64,000 nucleotides of DNA from Arthrobacter sp. zg-Y769 (GTDB taxonomy: Bacteria; Actinomycetota; Actinomycetes; Actinomycetales; Micrococcaceae): the NCBI RefSeq assembly GCF_020907405.1, contig NZ_JAJJOE010000007.1, positions 124,001-188,000 of the forward strand, read 5' to 3'. Every line of letters starts with the position of its first letter. Position 1 is the stretch's first letter. The notes beneath the pieces were generated by a model. The model made no database searches and had not been told where the DNA came from. It was given only the letters and a program-made list of their open reading frames with translations. Position numbers and translations under genes: made by a program. This document shows positions 38,127 through 50,942 of the stretch, piece by piece.

Positions 38127-38641
38127 TGGAACTGGTCTTTTTCTTCCTGGGCCTGGCTGCCCTCATTGTCGTCGTCCTGGGCCTGTTTGCCCTGGGCTGG
38201 CGCGGCCGGCGACGCCGCCAGCAGGACACACCCCGGCCCGTGCCCCTGCCGGACGAACTGTCCGAGCCGGGCTTCCAGGCCCTGGGCCAGTACGTGGCCA
38301 CCACCACCGCCGGTGACTGGCTGGACCGCGTGGCCCTCTACGGCCTGGGCGTAAAGTCCAATGCCACCGCCGCCGTCTTCCCCGAAGGCGTGCTGTTTGC
38401 CCGTTCCGGTGCCGACGACCTCTGGATCCCGCGCGCGGACCTGCGCAGCGTCCGCCTGGAACGCGGGATGGCCGGAAAATTCGTCGAGAAGGACGGGCTG
38501 GTCATTGTGACGTGGCAGCTGGGTCCCAAGCGTGTGGACACCGGCTTCCGCACCCGCTCGGCCGACGACAAGACACCCCTGGTCCGCGCCGTTACCGAAC
38601 TCCTGCCGGCAACGGACACCCCTAGCGAGGAACAACTGTGA
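38126..38641 (+). CDS. Membrane-anchored PH-like protein of the pyr operon
   Basis: A 171-residue protein: one N-terminal transmembrane helix (about 3-25), a basic stop-transfer stretch RGRRRRQ, then a soluble beta-rich domain with [24 protein letters not shown] and [10 protein letters not shown], compatible with a bacterial PH-like fold. I recognise it as the small gene commonly found between pyrC and carA in actinobacteria, but know no function. Both ends overlap neighbours (TGATG with pyrC, GTGA with carA), so it is made together with the pyrimidine enzymes. Confidence 0.8.
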   Translation: MELVFFFLGLAALIVVVLGLFALGWRGRRRRQQDTPRPVPLPDELSEPGFQALGQYVATTTAGDWLDRVALYGLGVKSNATAAVFPEGVLFARSGADDLWIPRADLRSVRLERGMAGKFVEKDGLVIVTWQLGPKRVDTGFRTRSADDKTPLVRAVTELLPATDTPSEEQL

Positions 38642-39815
38642 CAGTGCACGAAATCATCAATCCCACTCCCGCCGTCCTGATGCTGGAAGACGGCCGCACT
38701 TTCCGCGGGCGTGCCTACGGCGCGCAGGGAACGGCCCTTGGCGAGGCAGTGTTCGCCACCGGCATGACCGGGTACCAGGAGACCATTACGGATCCCTCCT
38801 ATGCCCGCCAGCTGGTGGTCCAGACCGCCCCGCATATCGGCAACACCGGAGTGAACGGCGACGACGCCGAGTCCCGGCGCATCTGGGTGGCCGGGTACAT
38901 TGTGCGCGACGCGGCCCGCCGCCCCTCCAGCTGGCGCTCCGAGCGCACCTTGGAGGAGCAGCTCGCGGAGCAGGGCGTCGTCGGCATCTCCGGCGTCGAC
39001 ACCCGTGCCGTGACCCGGCACCTGCGTGAGCGCGGGGCGATGAAGGCCGGGATCTTCTCCGGATCCGACGCCGAACGGCCCGATTCCGAGCTCCTCGCCG
39101 AGGTCCGTGCCCAGCAGGGGATGGAAGGCTCCCGGCTGGCCGAAGAGGTCAGCGTGGACGAGGCCTACCTGATCGACCCGGCGGACCACGGGTGGGCCGG
39201 CGAACCGCTGTTCACCGTTGCAGCCATAGACCTGGGCATCAAGTCCATGACCCCGGTGCGCCTGGCCGAGCGCGGAATCCGCACCTACGTGCTGCCCGCG
39301 GCCTCCACCTTCGAGGACATCAAGGCACTGAACGCCGACGGCGTGTTTATGTCCAACGGCCCCGGCGATCCCGCCACCGCCGACGTGCAGGTGGACCTGC
39401 TGCGCGAGGTGCTGGATGCCCGCATCCCGTTCTTCGGGATCTGCTTCGGCAACCAGATCCTCGGCCGCGCCCTCGGCTTCGGCACCTACAAGCTGCGCTA
39501 CGGCCACCGCGGCATCAACCAGCCCGTCATGGACCGGCGGACCGGGAAGGTGGAAATCACCAGCCAGAACCACGGGTTCGCCGTCGACGCCCCGCTGGAC
39601 GGGCCCGTCACCGCACCCGAGGCCCGCTTCGGGCGGGTGGAGGTCAGCCACGTGAGCCTGAACGACGACGTCGTCGAGGGCCTCGCCTGCCTGGACATCC
39701 CGGCTTTCTCGGTCCAGTACCACCCCGAGGCTGCCGCCGGACCGCACGACTCCGCCTACCTCTTCGACCGCTTCGTGGACCTGATGGCCGCCAGCAAGAG
39801 CAAGGAAAGCATCTA

Positions 39816-39816
<1 letters not shown>
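38638..39816 (+). CDS. carA: Carbamoyl-phosphate synthase small (glutaminase) subunit
   Basis: A 392-residue glutamine amidotransferase subunit. The nucleophile C269 sits in FFGICFGNQ, and H362 and E364 in QYHPEAA complete the triad. The N-terminal CPSase domain holds [13 protein letters not shown]. It releases ammonia for CarB. GTG 38638 overlaps the preceding stop, and its own stop overlaps the carB ATG by one base. Confidence 0.97.
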
Positions 39817-43104
<3,288 letters not shown>

Positions 43105-43112
<8 letters not shown>

Positions 43113-43965
43113 CACCGGCCCGGCGGCGCGTCCGGCTTTCGGTACCCGCCTCCGCGCAGCCATGGACCGCCGCGGGCAGCTGTGTGTGGGGATCGATCCG
43201 CACCCCGGGCTGCTGGCGGACTGGGGATTGAACGACGACGCCGCCGGGCTGGAGCGGTTCTCGCTCACTGTCCTGGCGGCGGTGGGGGAGCAGGTCTCTG
43301 CCGTGAAGCCGCAGGTGGCGTTGTACGAACGGCACGGATCAGCCGGGATCGCGGTCCTGGAACGGCTGCTGGGTGAGTGCGCGGACGCGGGAGTGCTCAG
43401 CATTGCCGACGCTAAGCGCGGGGACATCGGCTCCACGATGGCTGCCTATGCCGACGCCTGGCTGCGGGATGGCTCACCGCTGGCGGCCGACGCACTCACG
43501 CTTAGTCCGTATCTTGGGTTCGAGTCCCTGCGGCCGGCGCTGGACCTTGCCGCTGCCGCCGGCCGCGGTGTCTTCGTCCTCGCGCTGACCTCGAATCCGG
43601 AAGGGGCGGGCGTGCAGCACATGGGCGGTCCGGGCAGCCGCTCCGTGGCTGCCCGGATCGTTGACGCCGCTGCGGCGGAAAACGCCGGGCCGGGGCTGGG
43701 TTCCGTGGGACTTGTGGTGGGCGCGACCGTCGGGACCGCCCTCGCGGACCTGGGGATTGACCTCGCGGCCTCCCGTGCCCCGCTGCTCGCCCCGGGACTG
43801 GGCGCCCAGGGCGCAACGGCCGCCGACCTGCGCCAAACCTTTGCTGCCGCCTACCCCAATGTCCTGGCCACCTCCAGCCGCGGCATCCTGCGGGCCGGCC
43901 CCGATCCGCGGGCGCTGCGCGAGGCAGCGCTTCGGACCCGATCGGAACTGGTATCCGTACGCTAG
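43105..43965 (+). CDS. pyrF: Orotidine 5'-phosphate decarboxylase (type 2)
   Basis: A 286-residue TIM-barrel enzyme completing UMP synthesis. It has CVGIDPHPG near residue 30, the catalytic [13 protein letters not shown], and [11 protein letters not shown] typical of the longer type 2 subfamily. GTG 43105 overlaps the carB stop by eight bases. It closes the pyrR-pyrB-pyrC-PH-carA-carB-pyrF operon. pyrD and pyrE are not in the window. Confidence 0.96.
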
Positions 43966-43996
43966 CCGCGCGGCCCGCCCTGCCCAGCGGCCTCCA

Positions 43997-44026
43997 TTGC
44001 AATTGGGCTTCGATTGCGGATAGGTT
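43997..44026 (+). promoter_or_regulatory. mihF promoter
   Basis: TTGCAA (43997-44002) and TAGGTT (44021-44026) are spaced by 18 bases in the gap between pyrF and mihF, giving a leader of about 48 bases. Confidence 0.5.
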
Positions 44027-44080
44027 CGGACCTACCAGCAGAGCCGCTGACAGCGGTGTGTCTTCGTCCGGGAGTGTCTC

Positions 44081-44398
44081 TTGAACCTCAAGCCTCTGAC
44101 AGAAGCCGAGCGTACGCGGGCCCGTGAAAAGGCCACTGCGGCCCGGGCCGTCCGTGCCGAGGTGAAGTCACGAATCAAGTCCGGTGATCTCAGCGTGGAA
44201 GAAGTCATCCTGTCCCGTTCGGGGGAGGAGGCGGTGGGCCGGCTGAAGGTCATGGACCTGCTGCGCGCCCTGCCTGGTGTCGGGGAGCGTCGCGCAGCTG
44301 GAATAATGGCTACGGTAGGTATTGCGCCCACCCGCCGGGTCCGGGGGCTGGGCGTGCATCAGCGCAAGGCGCTGATAGAGCTGCTGGACAGCCATTGA
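44081..44398 (+). CDS. mihF: Integration host factor, actinobacterial type (mIHF)
   Basis: A 105-residue nucleoid protein with the mIHF layout: a charged N-terminal helix (TARAVRAEVKSRIKSG, about 20-35), then LLRALPGVGERRAAGIM (about 60-76, helix-two-turn-helix) and the conserved RRVRGLGVHQRKALIELL at the end. It bends DNA and is unrelated to enteric IHF. TTG 44081 is the only suitable start, with GGGAG upstream. gmk follows after 37 bases, the usual actinobacterial order. Confidence 0.93.
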   Translation: MNLKPLTEAERTRAREKATAARAVRAEVKSRIKSGDLSVEEVILSRSGEEAVGRLKVMDLLRALPGVGERRAAGIMATVGIAPTRRVRGLGVHQRKALIELLDSH

Positions 44399-44435
44399 AG
44401 TAGCAACGCATCAATAACGAGTGAATGAGGTTTAC

Positions 44436-45005
44436 GTGTCGCAACCGCGGCTGACAGTTCTTGCAGGTCCAACCGCAGTTGGCAAAGGCACTGTATCCAC
44501 CTATATCCGGGACAACTATCCCGAGGTCTGGCTTTCCGTATCGGCCACCACCCGTGCTCCCCGGCCGGGTGAAGAAGACGGCGTGCATTACTTCTTCGTC
44601 AGTAGCGAAGAGTTCGATGCCATGATCGAAGAGGACCAGATGCTCGAGTGGGCAGTGGTCCACGGACGCAACCGGTACGGCACGCTGCGCCGCACCGTGG
44701 AAGCAGCCATGGCCGAGGGGCGCAGCGTCCTGCTGGAGATCGATCTGCAGGGCGCCCGGCAGGTCAAGAAGTCCATGCCGGAGGCGAATTTCGTGTTCCT
44801 GGCCCCGCCTACGTGGGACGAAATGGTCCGCCGGCTGGTGGGACGCGGAACTGAAACATCCGAAGAGCAGCAGCAACGGCTGGAAACCGCTAAACTGGAA
44901 CTTGCTGCCGAGTCCGAGTTCGATCACACCGTCATTAATGATGACGTCAAGCGGGCTGCAGCTGAGCTTGTATCACTCATGGGAATCAGTCCGCGCACGC
45001 GCTGA
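44436..45005 (+). CDS. gmk: Guanylate kinase
   Basis: A 189-residue nucleoside-monophosphate kinase (GMP to GDP). The P-loop is [11 protein letters not shown], followed by [22 protein letters not shown] (GMP-binding) and [14 protein letters not shown]-type motif. GTG 44436 is chosen because GAGG sits five bases upstream; GTG 44421 would add five residues without family similarity. Confidence 0.96.
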   Translation: MSQPRLTVLAGPTAVGKGTVSTYIRDNYPEVWLSVSATTRAPRPGEEDGVHYFFVSSEEFDAMIEEDQMLEWAVVHGRNRYGTLRRTVEAAMAEGRSVLLEIDLQGARQVKKSMPEANFVFLAPPTWDEMVRRLVGRGTETSEEQQQRLETAKLELAAESEFDHTVINDDVKRAAAELVSLMGISPRTR

Positions 45006-45043
45006 CAAACCGCGAATCCCGTTCAAGAATTTTGGAGAACCCT

Positions 45044-45295
45044 GTGTCTGAAGGCATCATCAACCCGCCGATCGACGACCTGCTCGAAGCAGCAGATTCC
45101 AAGTACGCGCTGGTCATCTACGGTGCCAAGCGCGCCCGCCAGATCAACGCCTACTACTCCCAGCTGCACGAGGGCCTGTTCGAGTACGTCGGCCCGCTGG
45201 TGGAGACCAAGCTGAACGAAAAGCCGCTCTCCATCGCCCTGCGCGAGATCAACGACGGCATGCTCGTGTCGCGTCCGAGCGAGAGCGCCGAGTAA
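45044..45295 (+). CDS. rpoZ: RNA polymerase omega subunit
   Basis: An 83-residue omega subunit with [31 protein letters not shown] and [10 protein letters not shown], all conserved. It assists folding and assembly of beta'. GTG 45044 has GGAGA upstream at a good spacing; the in-frame start at 45032 is less likely. The gmk-rpoZ-coaBC-metK-priA order is typical of actinobacteria. Confidence 0.96.
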   Translation: MSEGIINPPIDDLLEAADSKYALVIYGAKRARQINAYYSQLHEGLFEYVGPLVETKLNEKPLSIALREINDGMLVSRPSESAE

Positions 45296-45326
45296 AGCTC
45301 AGCAACCACGAGGGGGAGGCGGCAGC

Positions 45327-46589
45327 GTGCGCATAGTGCTGGGTGTAGGCGGCGGTATCGCCGCCTACAAGGCTGCGTCGCTGCTGCGGCTTTTCACCGA
45401 AGCCGGCCACGACGTCTCCGTTGTCCCCACCGAATCCTCCAAGCAGTTCGTCGGGGTGGCTACATGGGAAGCGCTCTCGGGCAACCCCGTTTCCTCCTCC
45501 GTCTTTGACGAGGTGGAGAAGGTCAACCACGTGCGGCTGGGCCACGAAGCGGACCTGATCGTAGTCGCACCGGCCACCGCGGACCTGCTGGCCAGGGCTG
45601 CAACAGGCCAGGCAAATGACCTGCTGACCAATACCCTGCTGATGGCGCGCGGGCCGGTGGTGTTCGCACCGGCCATGCACACCGAGATGTGGGCCCATCC
45701 CGCCACGGCGGCCAACGTCGCCACCCTGCGCAGCCGGGGTGCCGTGGTGCTGGAACCGGGCATCGGACGGCTCACCGGCAAGGACACCGGCCCCGGCCGA
45801 CTGCCCGAACCGGACGAGATCTTTACCGCCGCGCTGGCTGCCGTCGATACCGCGGACCCGGCAGCCGACAGTCCGGCAGCGGCTCCCGGCGCCTTGGCCG
45901 GAACCACCGTCACCATCACTGCCGGGGGCACCCGCGAACCGCTGGATCCGGTACGGTTCCTCGGCAACCGCTCCTCCGGGAAGCAGGGAACCGCGCTGGC
46001 GGAAGCGGCCATGGCAGCAGGTGCCCGGGTTCGGCTCATCGCAGCGCACATGGACGTACCGGCGCCTAGCGGCGTCGAACTGGTCCGCGTGGAAACAGCG
46101 CTTGAACTGCGTGCCGCCGCCCATGCTGCCTCGGGGGATTCCGACGTCGTGATCATGGCTGCCGCCGTGGCGGATTTCCGCCCGTCCCAGGTGGTGGAGA
46201 CCAAGATCAAGAAGCGCGACGACGAAGCGGATCCCGTCATCACCCTGGTTAGGAACCCCGACATCCTGCAGGAACTCGTCCGTGCCCGCGACGCCGCCGG
46301 GACGGGCACTCCGAAACTCATTGTCGGATTCGCCGCCGAAACCGGTGACGCAACCTCCGACGTGCTTGAATACGGGCGCAAAAAACTTGCCCGGAAGGGC
46401 TGCGACCTGCTGGTGCTCAACCGGGTCGGCAAATCACTGGTCTTCGGCCAGGACGACACCGAGGTGAGGATTCTCTCACCGGCGGACTCCGCGGAGGACG
46501 CAGGCGAAAGTGCGGCCGGCACTAAAGCCGAGGTCTCGGCACGCATCATCTCGCGGATTTCCGCCGAGCTCGCAACCCGCAGCGCCTGA
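45327..46589 (+). CDS. coaBC: CoaBC, phosphopantothenoylcysteine synthetase/decarboxylase
   Basis: A 420-residue fusion in coenzyme A synthesis. The N-terminal flavoprotein decarboxylase (about 1-180) has [15 protein letters not shown], the active-site region [18 protein letters not shown], and [10 protein letters not shown]. The C-terminal synthetase (about 195-420) has [31 protein letters not shown] and a lysine-rich KIKK segment. GTG 45327 has GGGGGAGG upstream. Confidence 0.95.
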   Translation: MRIVLGVGGGIAAYKAASLLRLFTEAGHDVSVVPTESSKQFVGVATWEALSGNPVSSSVFDEVEKVNHVRLGHEADLIVVAPATADLLARAATGQANDLLTNTLLMARGPVVFAPAMHTEMWAHPATAANVATLRSRGAVVLEPGIGRLTGKDTGPGRLPEPDEIFTAALAAVDTADPAADSPAAAPGALAGTTVTITAGGTREPLDPVRFLGNRSSGKQGTALAEAAMAAGARVRLIAAHMDVPAPSGVELVRVETALELRAAAHAASGDSDVVIMAAAVADFRPSQVVETKIKKRDDEADPVITLVRNPDILQELVRARDAAGTGTPKLIVGFAAETGDATSDVLEYGRKKLARKGCDLLVLNRVGKSLVFGQDDTEVRILSPADSAEDAGESAAGTKAEVSARIISRISAELATRSA

Positions 46590-46632
46590 CCGCCCATCCT
46601 CTGCACGTGCTTCGATGGTCGGTGCGGCCCGG

Positions 46633-46638
46633 TAGAGT
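46633..46638 (+). promoter_or_regulatory. Leaderless-type -10 box of metK
   Basis: TAGAGT lies seven bases before the GTG at 46646, so metK transcripts should begin at or next to the start codon. This leaves no room for a SAM riboswitch in that transcript. Confidence 0.5.
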
Positions 46639-46645
46639 AAACCCC

Positions 46646-47869
46646 GTGACTTCTACTTCCTCTCCCGCTAAGCCGCAGTCGAACCTGCGCCTTTTCACCT
46701 CGGAATCCGTCACTGAGGGCCACCCGGACAAAATCTGTGACCAGATCAGTGACGCAATCCTCGACGGCCTGCTCAAGGTGGACCCCGAGTCCCGGGTAGC
46801 CGTTGAAACCCTGGTGACCACCGGCCTGGTGCATGTCGCCGGGGAAGTAACCACCGAGGGTTACGTCGAAATCCCGCAGTTGGTCCGCGACACCATCCTG
46901 GACATCGGCTACGACTCCTCCGCCAACGGGTTCGACGGCGCCCGCTGCGGCGTCTCCGTCTCCATCGGCCAGCAGTCCCCGGAAATCGCTTCCGGCGTGT
47001 TCAACTCCCTGGAGAACCGGACCGGGAAAGTCGTGGACCCCTACGACGCCCAGGGCGCGGGGGACCAGGGCATCATGTTCGGCTACGCGAGCGATGAGAC
47101 TTCGGTGCTGATGCCGACGCCCATCTGGCTGGCCCACCGTCTCTCCGAACGCCTCACCACCGTCCGCAAGGACGGCACCCTTCCGTACCTGCGTCCGGAC
47201 GGCAAGACCCAGGTCACCGTCGGCTACGACGGCGACCGGCCGGTCTCGGTGGACTCCGTGGTGGTCTCCACGCAGCACGCAGCCGAGCTGGACCTGGAGC
47301 AGCTGCGCGCCGACATGGTCGAGTACGTGGTCAATCCGGTACTGGCGGGCACGAACCTGGACATTTCCGATGTCGAGCACATCATCAACCCGGGTGGACC
47401 GTTCGTTATCGGCGGGCCCGTGGGCGACGCCGGCCTCACCGGCCGCAAGATCATCGTTGACACGTACGGCGGATTCGCCCGGCACGGCGGCGGTGCCTTC
47501 AGCGGCAAGGATCCGAGCAAGGTGGACCGTTCCGCGGCCTACGCCATGCGCTGGGTGGCCAAGAACGTGGTTGCCGCCGGCCTGGCCCGGCGGGCTGAAA
47601 TCCAGATCGCGTACGCCATCGGCATGGCCCGTCCCGTCGGGATCTACGTCGAGACCTTCGGCACCGAGACGGTGGACCCGGCACGGATTGCCGACGCCAT
47701 CCAGGAAGTCTTCGACCTGCGTCCGCTGGGTATCATCAACGGCCTGGACCTCAAGCGTCCCATCTACCAGCGGACTGCCGCCCACGGCCACTTCGGCCGT
47801 GAGGACGAAGGTTTCACCTGGGAGCGCAAGGACAAGGTCGAGGACCTCCGCAGCTACTTCAACGTGTAG
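46646..47869 (+). CDS. metK: S-adenosylmethionine synthetase
   Basis: A 407-residue enzyme making SAM from methionine and ATP. Motifs are [24 protein letters not shown] at the N-terminus, [12 protein letters not shown] in the middle and [22 protein letters not shown] 46646 is preferred because the homologous region starts soon after it and a leaderless -10 box lies directly upstream; the frame is open 13 codons further. priA starts six bases after the stop. Confidence 0.97.
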   Translation: MTSTSSPAKPQSNLRLFTSESVTEGHPDKICDQISDAILDGLLKVDPESRVAVETLVTTGLVHVAGEVTTEGYVEIPQLVRDTILDIGYDSSANGFDGARCGVSVSIGQQSPEIASGVFNSLENRTGKVVDPYDAQGAGDQGIMFGYASDETSVLMPTPIWLAHRLSERLTTVRKDGTLPYLRPDGKTQVTVGYDGDRPVSVDSVVVSTQHAAELDLEQLRADMVEYVVNPVLAGTNLDISDVEHIINPGGPFVIGGPVGDAGLTGRKIIVDTYGGFARHGGGAFSGKDPSKVDRSAAYAMRWVAKNVVAAGLARRAEIQIAYAIGMARPVGIYVETFGTETVDPARIADAIQEVFDLRPLGIINGLDLKRPIYQRTAAHGHFGREDEGFTWERKDKVEDLRSYFNV

Positions 47870-47875
47870 CCGGCC

Positions 47876-50023
47876 ATGCCCGCTGACGACTCCTCAGAGG
47901 CCGTGCAGCTTTCCCTGCTGCACGGCTTCACGCCGTCGGCAAAGCCGGCGGGCAAGGCGCAGCCGGCTTCGGCCCTGCCGATTGCCCGCGTGCTGCTTGA
48001 TTCTCCGCTGCCGCACCTGGACCGTCTCTTTGACTATCTGGTGCCTGCGGACTTCGACGCCGACGCCGTTGCCGGAGCGCGCGTCAAGGTCCGCTTCGGC
48101 GGACAGGAACTCCCGGGATTCATCACCGAGCGGGCAGCCGAGGCGGACACCACCGCCCGGCTGATGCCGCTGGGCAAAGTCGTTTCCCCGCAGCCGGTTC
48201 TTTCGCCTCAGATCCTGCGTCTGGCCGAGGCAGTTGCCGCCCGGTACGCGGGCACGGTGCACGACGTACTGCGGGTAGCCATTCCGCCGCGTGCCGCCCG
48301 CGTGGACAAGGAATTCACCCCCGAAGCACGGGCCGCGGAGGCCGGGGCGGGGGAGGGTGCAGCGGCCGACGCCGTACCCGGACCGGAAGGGGCCGGGGCG
48401 AACCCGCTGGCACGGTATCCGCACGGTCCCCGGTTCCTGACCCATCTTGCGGCCGGCCACAGCCCCCGGGCCGTGCTGTCCTCGCTCGGCGGATACGGTC
48501 CACAGGACTGGCCGGCCGAAATTGCCGAAGCTGTCCGTTCCACACTGATCTCGGGCCGCGGCGCCGTCGTCGTGGTGCCCGATAACAAGGACCTGGCCCG
48601 GCTGCAGTCTGTCCTGACCGCCCGGATTGGAGCGGACGCGTTTGTCCGGCTGACCGCCGAAGACGGACCCACGCCGCGCTACCGCAGTTTCCTGCAGCTG
48701 CTGCACGGCGATGTCCGCGTTGCCGTGGGCACCCGCTCGGCCGCGTACGCGCCGGTGCAGGACCTGGGCCTGGCCGTCATTTGGGACGATGCCGACGAAC
48801 TGCACGCCGAGCAGCGCGCTCCCTATCAGCACGCCCGCGATGTGCTGCTGCTGCGGTCCGAACTGGAAAACGCGGCTCTGCTGCTGGCATCGCATTCGCG
48901 TAGCACCGAGGCGCAGCGGCTGGTTGCCAGCGGCTGGGCGGCTGGCATAGCCGCGGAGCGTTCCACCGTCCGGGCACATGCCCCGCGCGTTGTCAGTACT
49001 ACCGACTCCTTCTCGATGGAACGTGATCCCCTGGCGGCGCGTGCCCGGATACCGCATGCAGCATGGAAGGCCGCCCAAGACGGACTCACGCGGGGCCCCG
49101 TGCTGGTCCAGGTGGCCCGGACGGGATTCTCGCCTGCGTTGTCCTGCCAGGAATGCCGGGAACCCGCCCGCTGCCGGAACTGTTCCGGACCGTTGGGGCT
49201 GGCGAGCAGGAACGGCATACCCGCCTGCCGCTGGTGCGGGCGTCCGGAGCCGATGTGGCATTGCGGCAACTGCGGCGGAACCCATCTGCGCGGATCCACC
49301 GCCGGAGCCGGCCGCACCGCTGAGGAACTCGGCCGTGCCTTCCCCTCCACCACCGTGATCTCTTCCGCCGGAGACCACATCCGGACCGAGATTCCGGACA
49401 CTCCCGCTCTGGTGGTTGCCACCCCCGGCGCCGAACCCGTGGTTCCGGGCGGCTACGCCGCAGCCATCCTGCTGGACGGCAACGCCATGCTGTCGCGCGA
49501 GTCCCTGCGGGCCGGCGAAGACACCCTGCGGCGTTGGTTTACGGCAGCGTCGCTGGTTCGTCCGGCGACCGAGAAGGGCCTAGTGGTAGTCACCGCCGAT
49601 GATTCGGCAACTGTCGGGCACCTGCTCCGGTGGGATCCGGCGTCGGCGGCGGAACGCGAACTGGAGCTGCGGCGTGAACTGGGCCTGCCTCCTGCCGTGC
49701 GGTATGCCGAACTTACCGGCTCCCGGGAGGGCCTCGATGCCTTTATCGCCCGGCTCGGGCTGCCCGAGGGAGTGCGGGCTGTGGGACCGGCGCCGCTCGC
49801 GCCGCCCGTTGTTCCGCCGTCGGCCAACGCCCAAACACGCGATGTCCGGTCTCCGGACGGCCAGCTGGGAGGCGCCGGCGGACGCTACCGGACGCTCTTG
49901 TTCTTCCCCTACGGGCAGGCACCGGCCATTACCGCGGCACTGCGTTCCACGAAGGCTGCAGCCTCGGCCCGCCGCACCGGAGATCCCGTGTACATACGGG
50001 TGGACGGTACTGACGTCCTTTAA
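47876..50023 (+). CDS. priA: PriA-like primosomal protein with degenerate helicase motifs
   Basis: A 715-residue PriA homologue. The N-terminal DNA-binding domain (VLLDSPLPHLDRLFDYLVPADF, about 37-58) and the zinc region (eight Cys in CQECREPARCRNC and CRWCG...CGNCGG) are kept. The helicase core is decayed: where Walker A GxxGSGKTE is expected the sequence reads SSLGGYGPQDWP, and the DEEH box is DDADELHAEQ. Loss of helicase motifs is known for actinobacterial PriA. It may keep a structural role in replication restart. It is convergent with a tiny membrane-protein gene six bases away. Confidence 0.9.
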   Translation: MPADDSSEAVQLSLLHGFTPSAKPAGKAQPASALPIARVLLDSPLPHLDRLFDYLVPADFDADAVAGARVKVRFGGQELPGFITERAAEADTTARLMPLGKVVSPQPVLSPQILRLAEAVAARYAGTVHDVLRVAIPPRAARVDKEFTPEARAAEAGAGEGAAADAVPGPEGAGANPLARYPHGPRFLTHLAAGHSPRAVLSSLGGYGPQDWPAEIAEAVRSTLISGRGAVVVVPDNKDLARLQSVLTARIGADAFVRLTAEDGPTPRYRSFLQLLHGDVRVAVGTRSAAYAPVQDLGLAVIWDDADELHAEQRAPYQHARDVLLLRSELENAALLLASHSRSTEAQRLVASGWAAGIAAERSTVRAHAPRVVSTTDSFSMERDPLAARARIPHAAWKAAQDGLTRGPVLVQVARTGFSPALSCQECREPARCRNCSGPLGLASRNGIPACRWCGRPEPMWHCGNCGGTHLRGSTAGAGRTAEELGRAFPSTTVISSAGDHIRTEIPDTPALVVATPGAEPVVPGGYAAAILLDGNAMLSRESLRAGEDTLRRWFTAASLVRPATEKGLVVVTADDSATVGHLLRWDPASAAERELELRRELGLPPAVRYAELTGSREGLDAFIARLGLPEGVRAVGPAPLAPPVVPPSANAQTRDVRSPDGQLGGAGGRYRTLLFFPYGQAPAITAALRSTKAAASARRTGDPVYIRVDGTDVL

Positions 50024-50028
50024 CGGTC

Positions 50029-50178
50029 CTACAGCAGTTCGAGCAGGACGGCGCCGGCGCCGAGCAGGGAAAGCAGCGCCAGCTGGGCTGCGCCGCCCAA
50101 CCGGGACAGCTGCCCCAAGAGTCCGCGGGGTACTCCGTGGATCATCCAGTTCCGATGATTGACAGTCGGCAGCCTCAT
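50029..50178 (-). CDS. Small predicted membrane protein (49 aa)
   Basis: A 49-residue frame, MRLPTVNHRNWMIHGVPRG followed by a hydrophobic C-terminal helix (about 31-49, AAQLALLSLLGAGAVLLELL). GGAAAGGGGA lies 6-8 bases upstream of ATG 50178, a good ribosome binding site. The frame stays open 30 more codons upstream to ATG 50268, but that part is basic and low-complexity. I do not recognise a family. It is convergent with priA. Confidence 0.5.
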   Translation of the reverse strand: MRLPTVNHRNWMIHGVPRGLLGQLSRLGGAAQLALLSLLGAGAVLLELL

Positions 50179-50336
50179 CGCTGCGTCCCCTTTCCTGGCT
50201 GCCCGGCCTTGACGGCGGCTTTGACTGCGCAGCCTCTTGCCCGGGTCGAATCGGTTATGGCGTACATTTCCCAGTATCGCGCTCCGGAGAAGTGCAGCCG
50301 GACCGGAACCGGGTGAACTTCGCCACGGGCAGGCAC

Positions 50337-50370
50337 AAGGAAGGGCTCCGGAGATCCGGAGCCCTTCCTT
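50337..50370 (-). terminator. Terminator after hsp20
   Basis: A 34-base, nearly perfect palindrome (arms 50337-50352 and 50355-50370, core CTCCGGA/TCCGGAG) begins 16 bases beyond the hsp20 stop. Read on the minus strand the arm ends in CCTTCCTTG. Confidence 0.7.
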
Positions 50371-50385
50371 GCTGGTTCTGTCTAT

Positions 50386-50844
50386 TTATGCCTGGACGGC
50401 TTCACGGGTATCGCCCTCGGAGGCTTCCCCGCTGATCGTCGTGGATTCAGCGGATGTCTGGACTGCAATCTTGCGGGGCTTCGCCCGCTCAACCACCGGG
50501 ATGATGACGCTGAGGACACCGTTCTCGTACTGCGCGGAGATCTTTTCAGTGTCGATTCCCTGGCCCAGGTTGAGCTGCCGAAGGAAGGATCCGCTTTCAC
50601 GTTCGCGGGTCAGCCACTTCACCCCGTCAGTGTTCTGCAGCGTGCGCTGGGCGCGGATCGTCAGCAGCTGGCCGTCAACGTCAATGTCGATGGAGCCAGG
50701 GTCGATCCCCGGGAGGTCGGCTGCGAGGATGTACTGGTCGCCCTGCCGGTAGAGGTCCATGGGCATGCCGCGCAGAGTTCCTTCGCCGCGCAGTGCCTGA
50801 GTCATGCGGTCCAGTTCCTGGAACGGATCAAACTTCATAGCCAT
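50386..50844 (-). CDS. Hsp20/alpha-crystallin small heat-shock protein
   Basis: A 152-residue ATP-independent chaperone: N-terminal FDPFQELDRM, an alpha-crystallin domain (about 33-125) with MDLYRQGDQYILAADLPG, RERESGSFLRQLNLG and the classical YENGVLSVIIPV, then a short tail. ATG 50844 is preferred because AAAGGAG lies upstream; the frame extends 26 codons further through the operator region. The promoter carries a CIRCE and a HAIR element, so HrcA and HspR control are both predicted. Confidence 0.93.
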   Translation of the reverse strand: MAMKFDPFQELDRMTQALRGEGTLRGMPMDLYRQGDQYILAADLPGIDPGSIDIDVDGQLLTIRAQRTLQNTDGVKWLTRERESGSFLRQLNLGQGIDTEKISAQYENGVLSVIIPVVERAKPRKIAVQTSAESTTISGEASEGDTREAVQA

Positions 50845-50879
50845 GGTGGTACCAACTCCTTTATCAAGATTCAGTTCCA

Positions 50880-50904
50880 AAGTTGAGTCGGTGTCACTCA
50901 ACTT
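50880..50904. promoter_or_regulatory. HAIR-type operator (HspR) of hsp20
   Basis: AAGTTGAGT-N7-ACTCAACTT is a perfect inverted repeat with 9-base arms. Its core differs from the HspR consensus CTTGAGT-N7-ACTCAAG only by a compensatory outer base pair. It lies just downstream of the predicted transcription start of hsp20. Confidence 0.75.
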
Positions 50905-50912
50905 GCAGAAAG

Positions 50913-50942
50913 AGATTAGCACTCACCTGTGGCGAGTGCCAA
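50913..50942 (-). promoter_or_regulatory. hsp20 promoter
   Basis: On the minus strand TTGGCA (50937-50942) and TAATCT (50913-50918) are separated by 18 bases. Both hexamers overlap the CIRCE arms, so HrcA binding would exclude RNA polymerase. Confidence 0.65.
50916..50942. promoter_or_regulatory. CIRCE operator (HrcA) of hsp20
   Basis: TTAGCACTC-N9-GAGTGCCAA matches the CIRCE consensus TTAGCACTC-N9-GAGTGCTAA at 17 of 18 positions with the exact nine-base spacer. It begins one base after the stop codon of the upstream MBL gene. Confidence 0.88.

Noticed and set aside
39192-39815. 208-codon upstream extension of carB
   Set aside because: Overlaps carA in another frame, has Arg/Pro-rich shadow composition; ATG 39816 coupled to the carA stop is the normal start.
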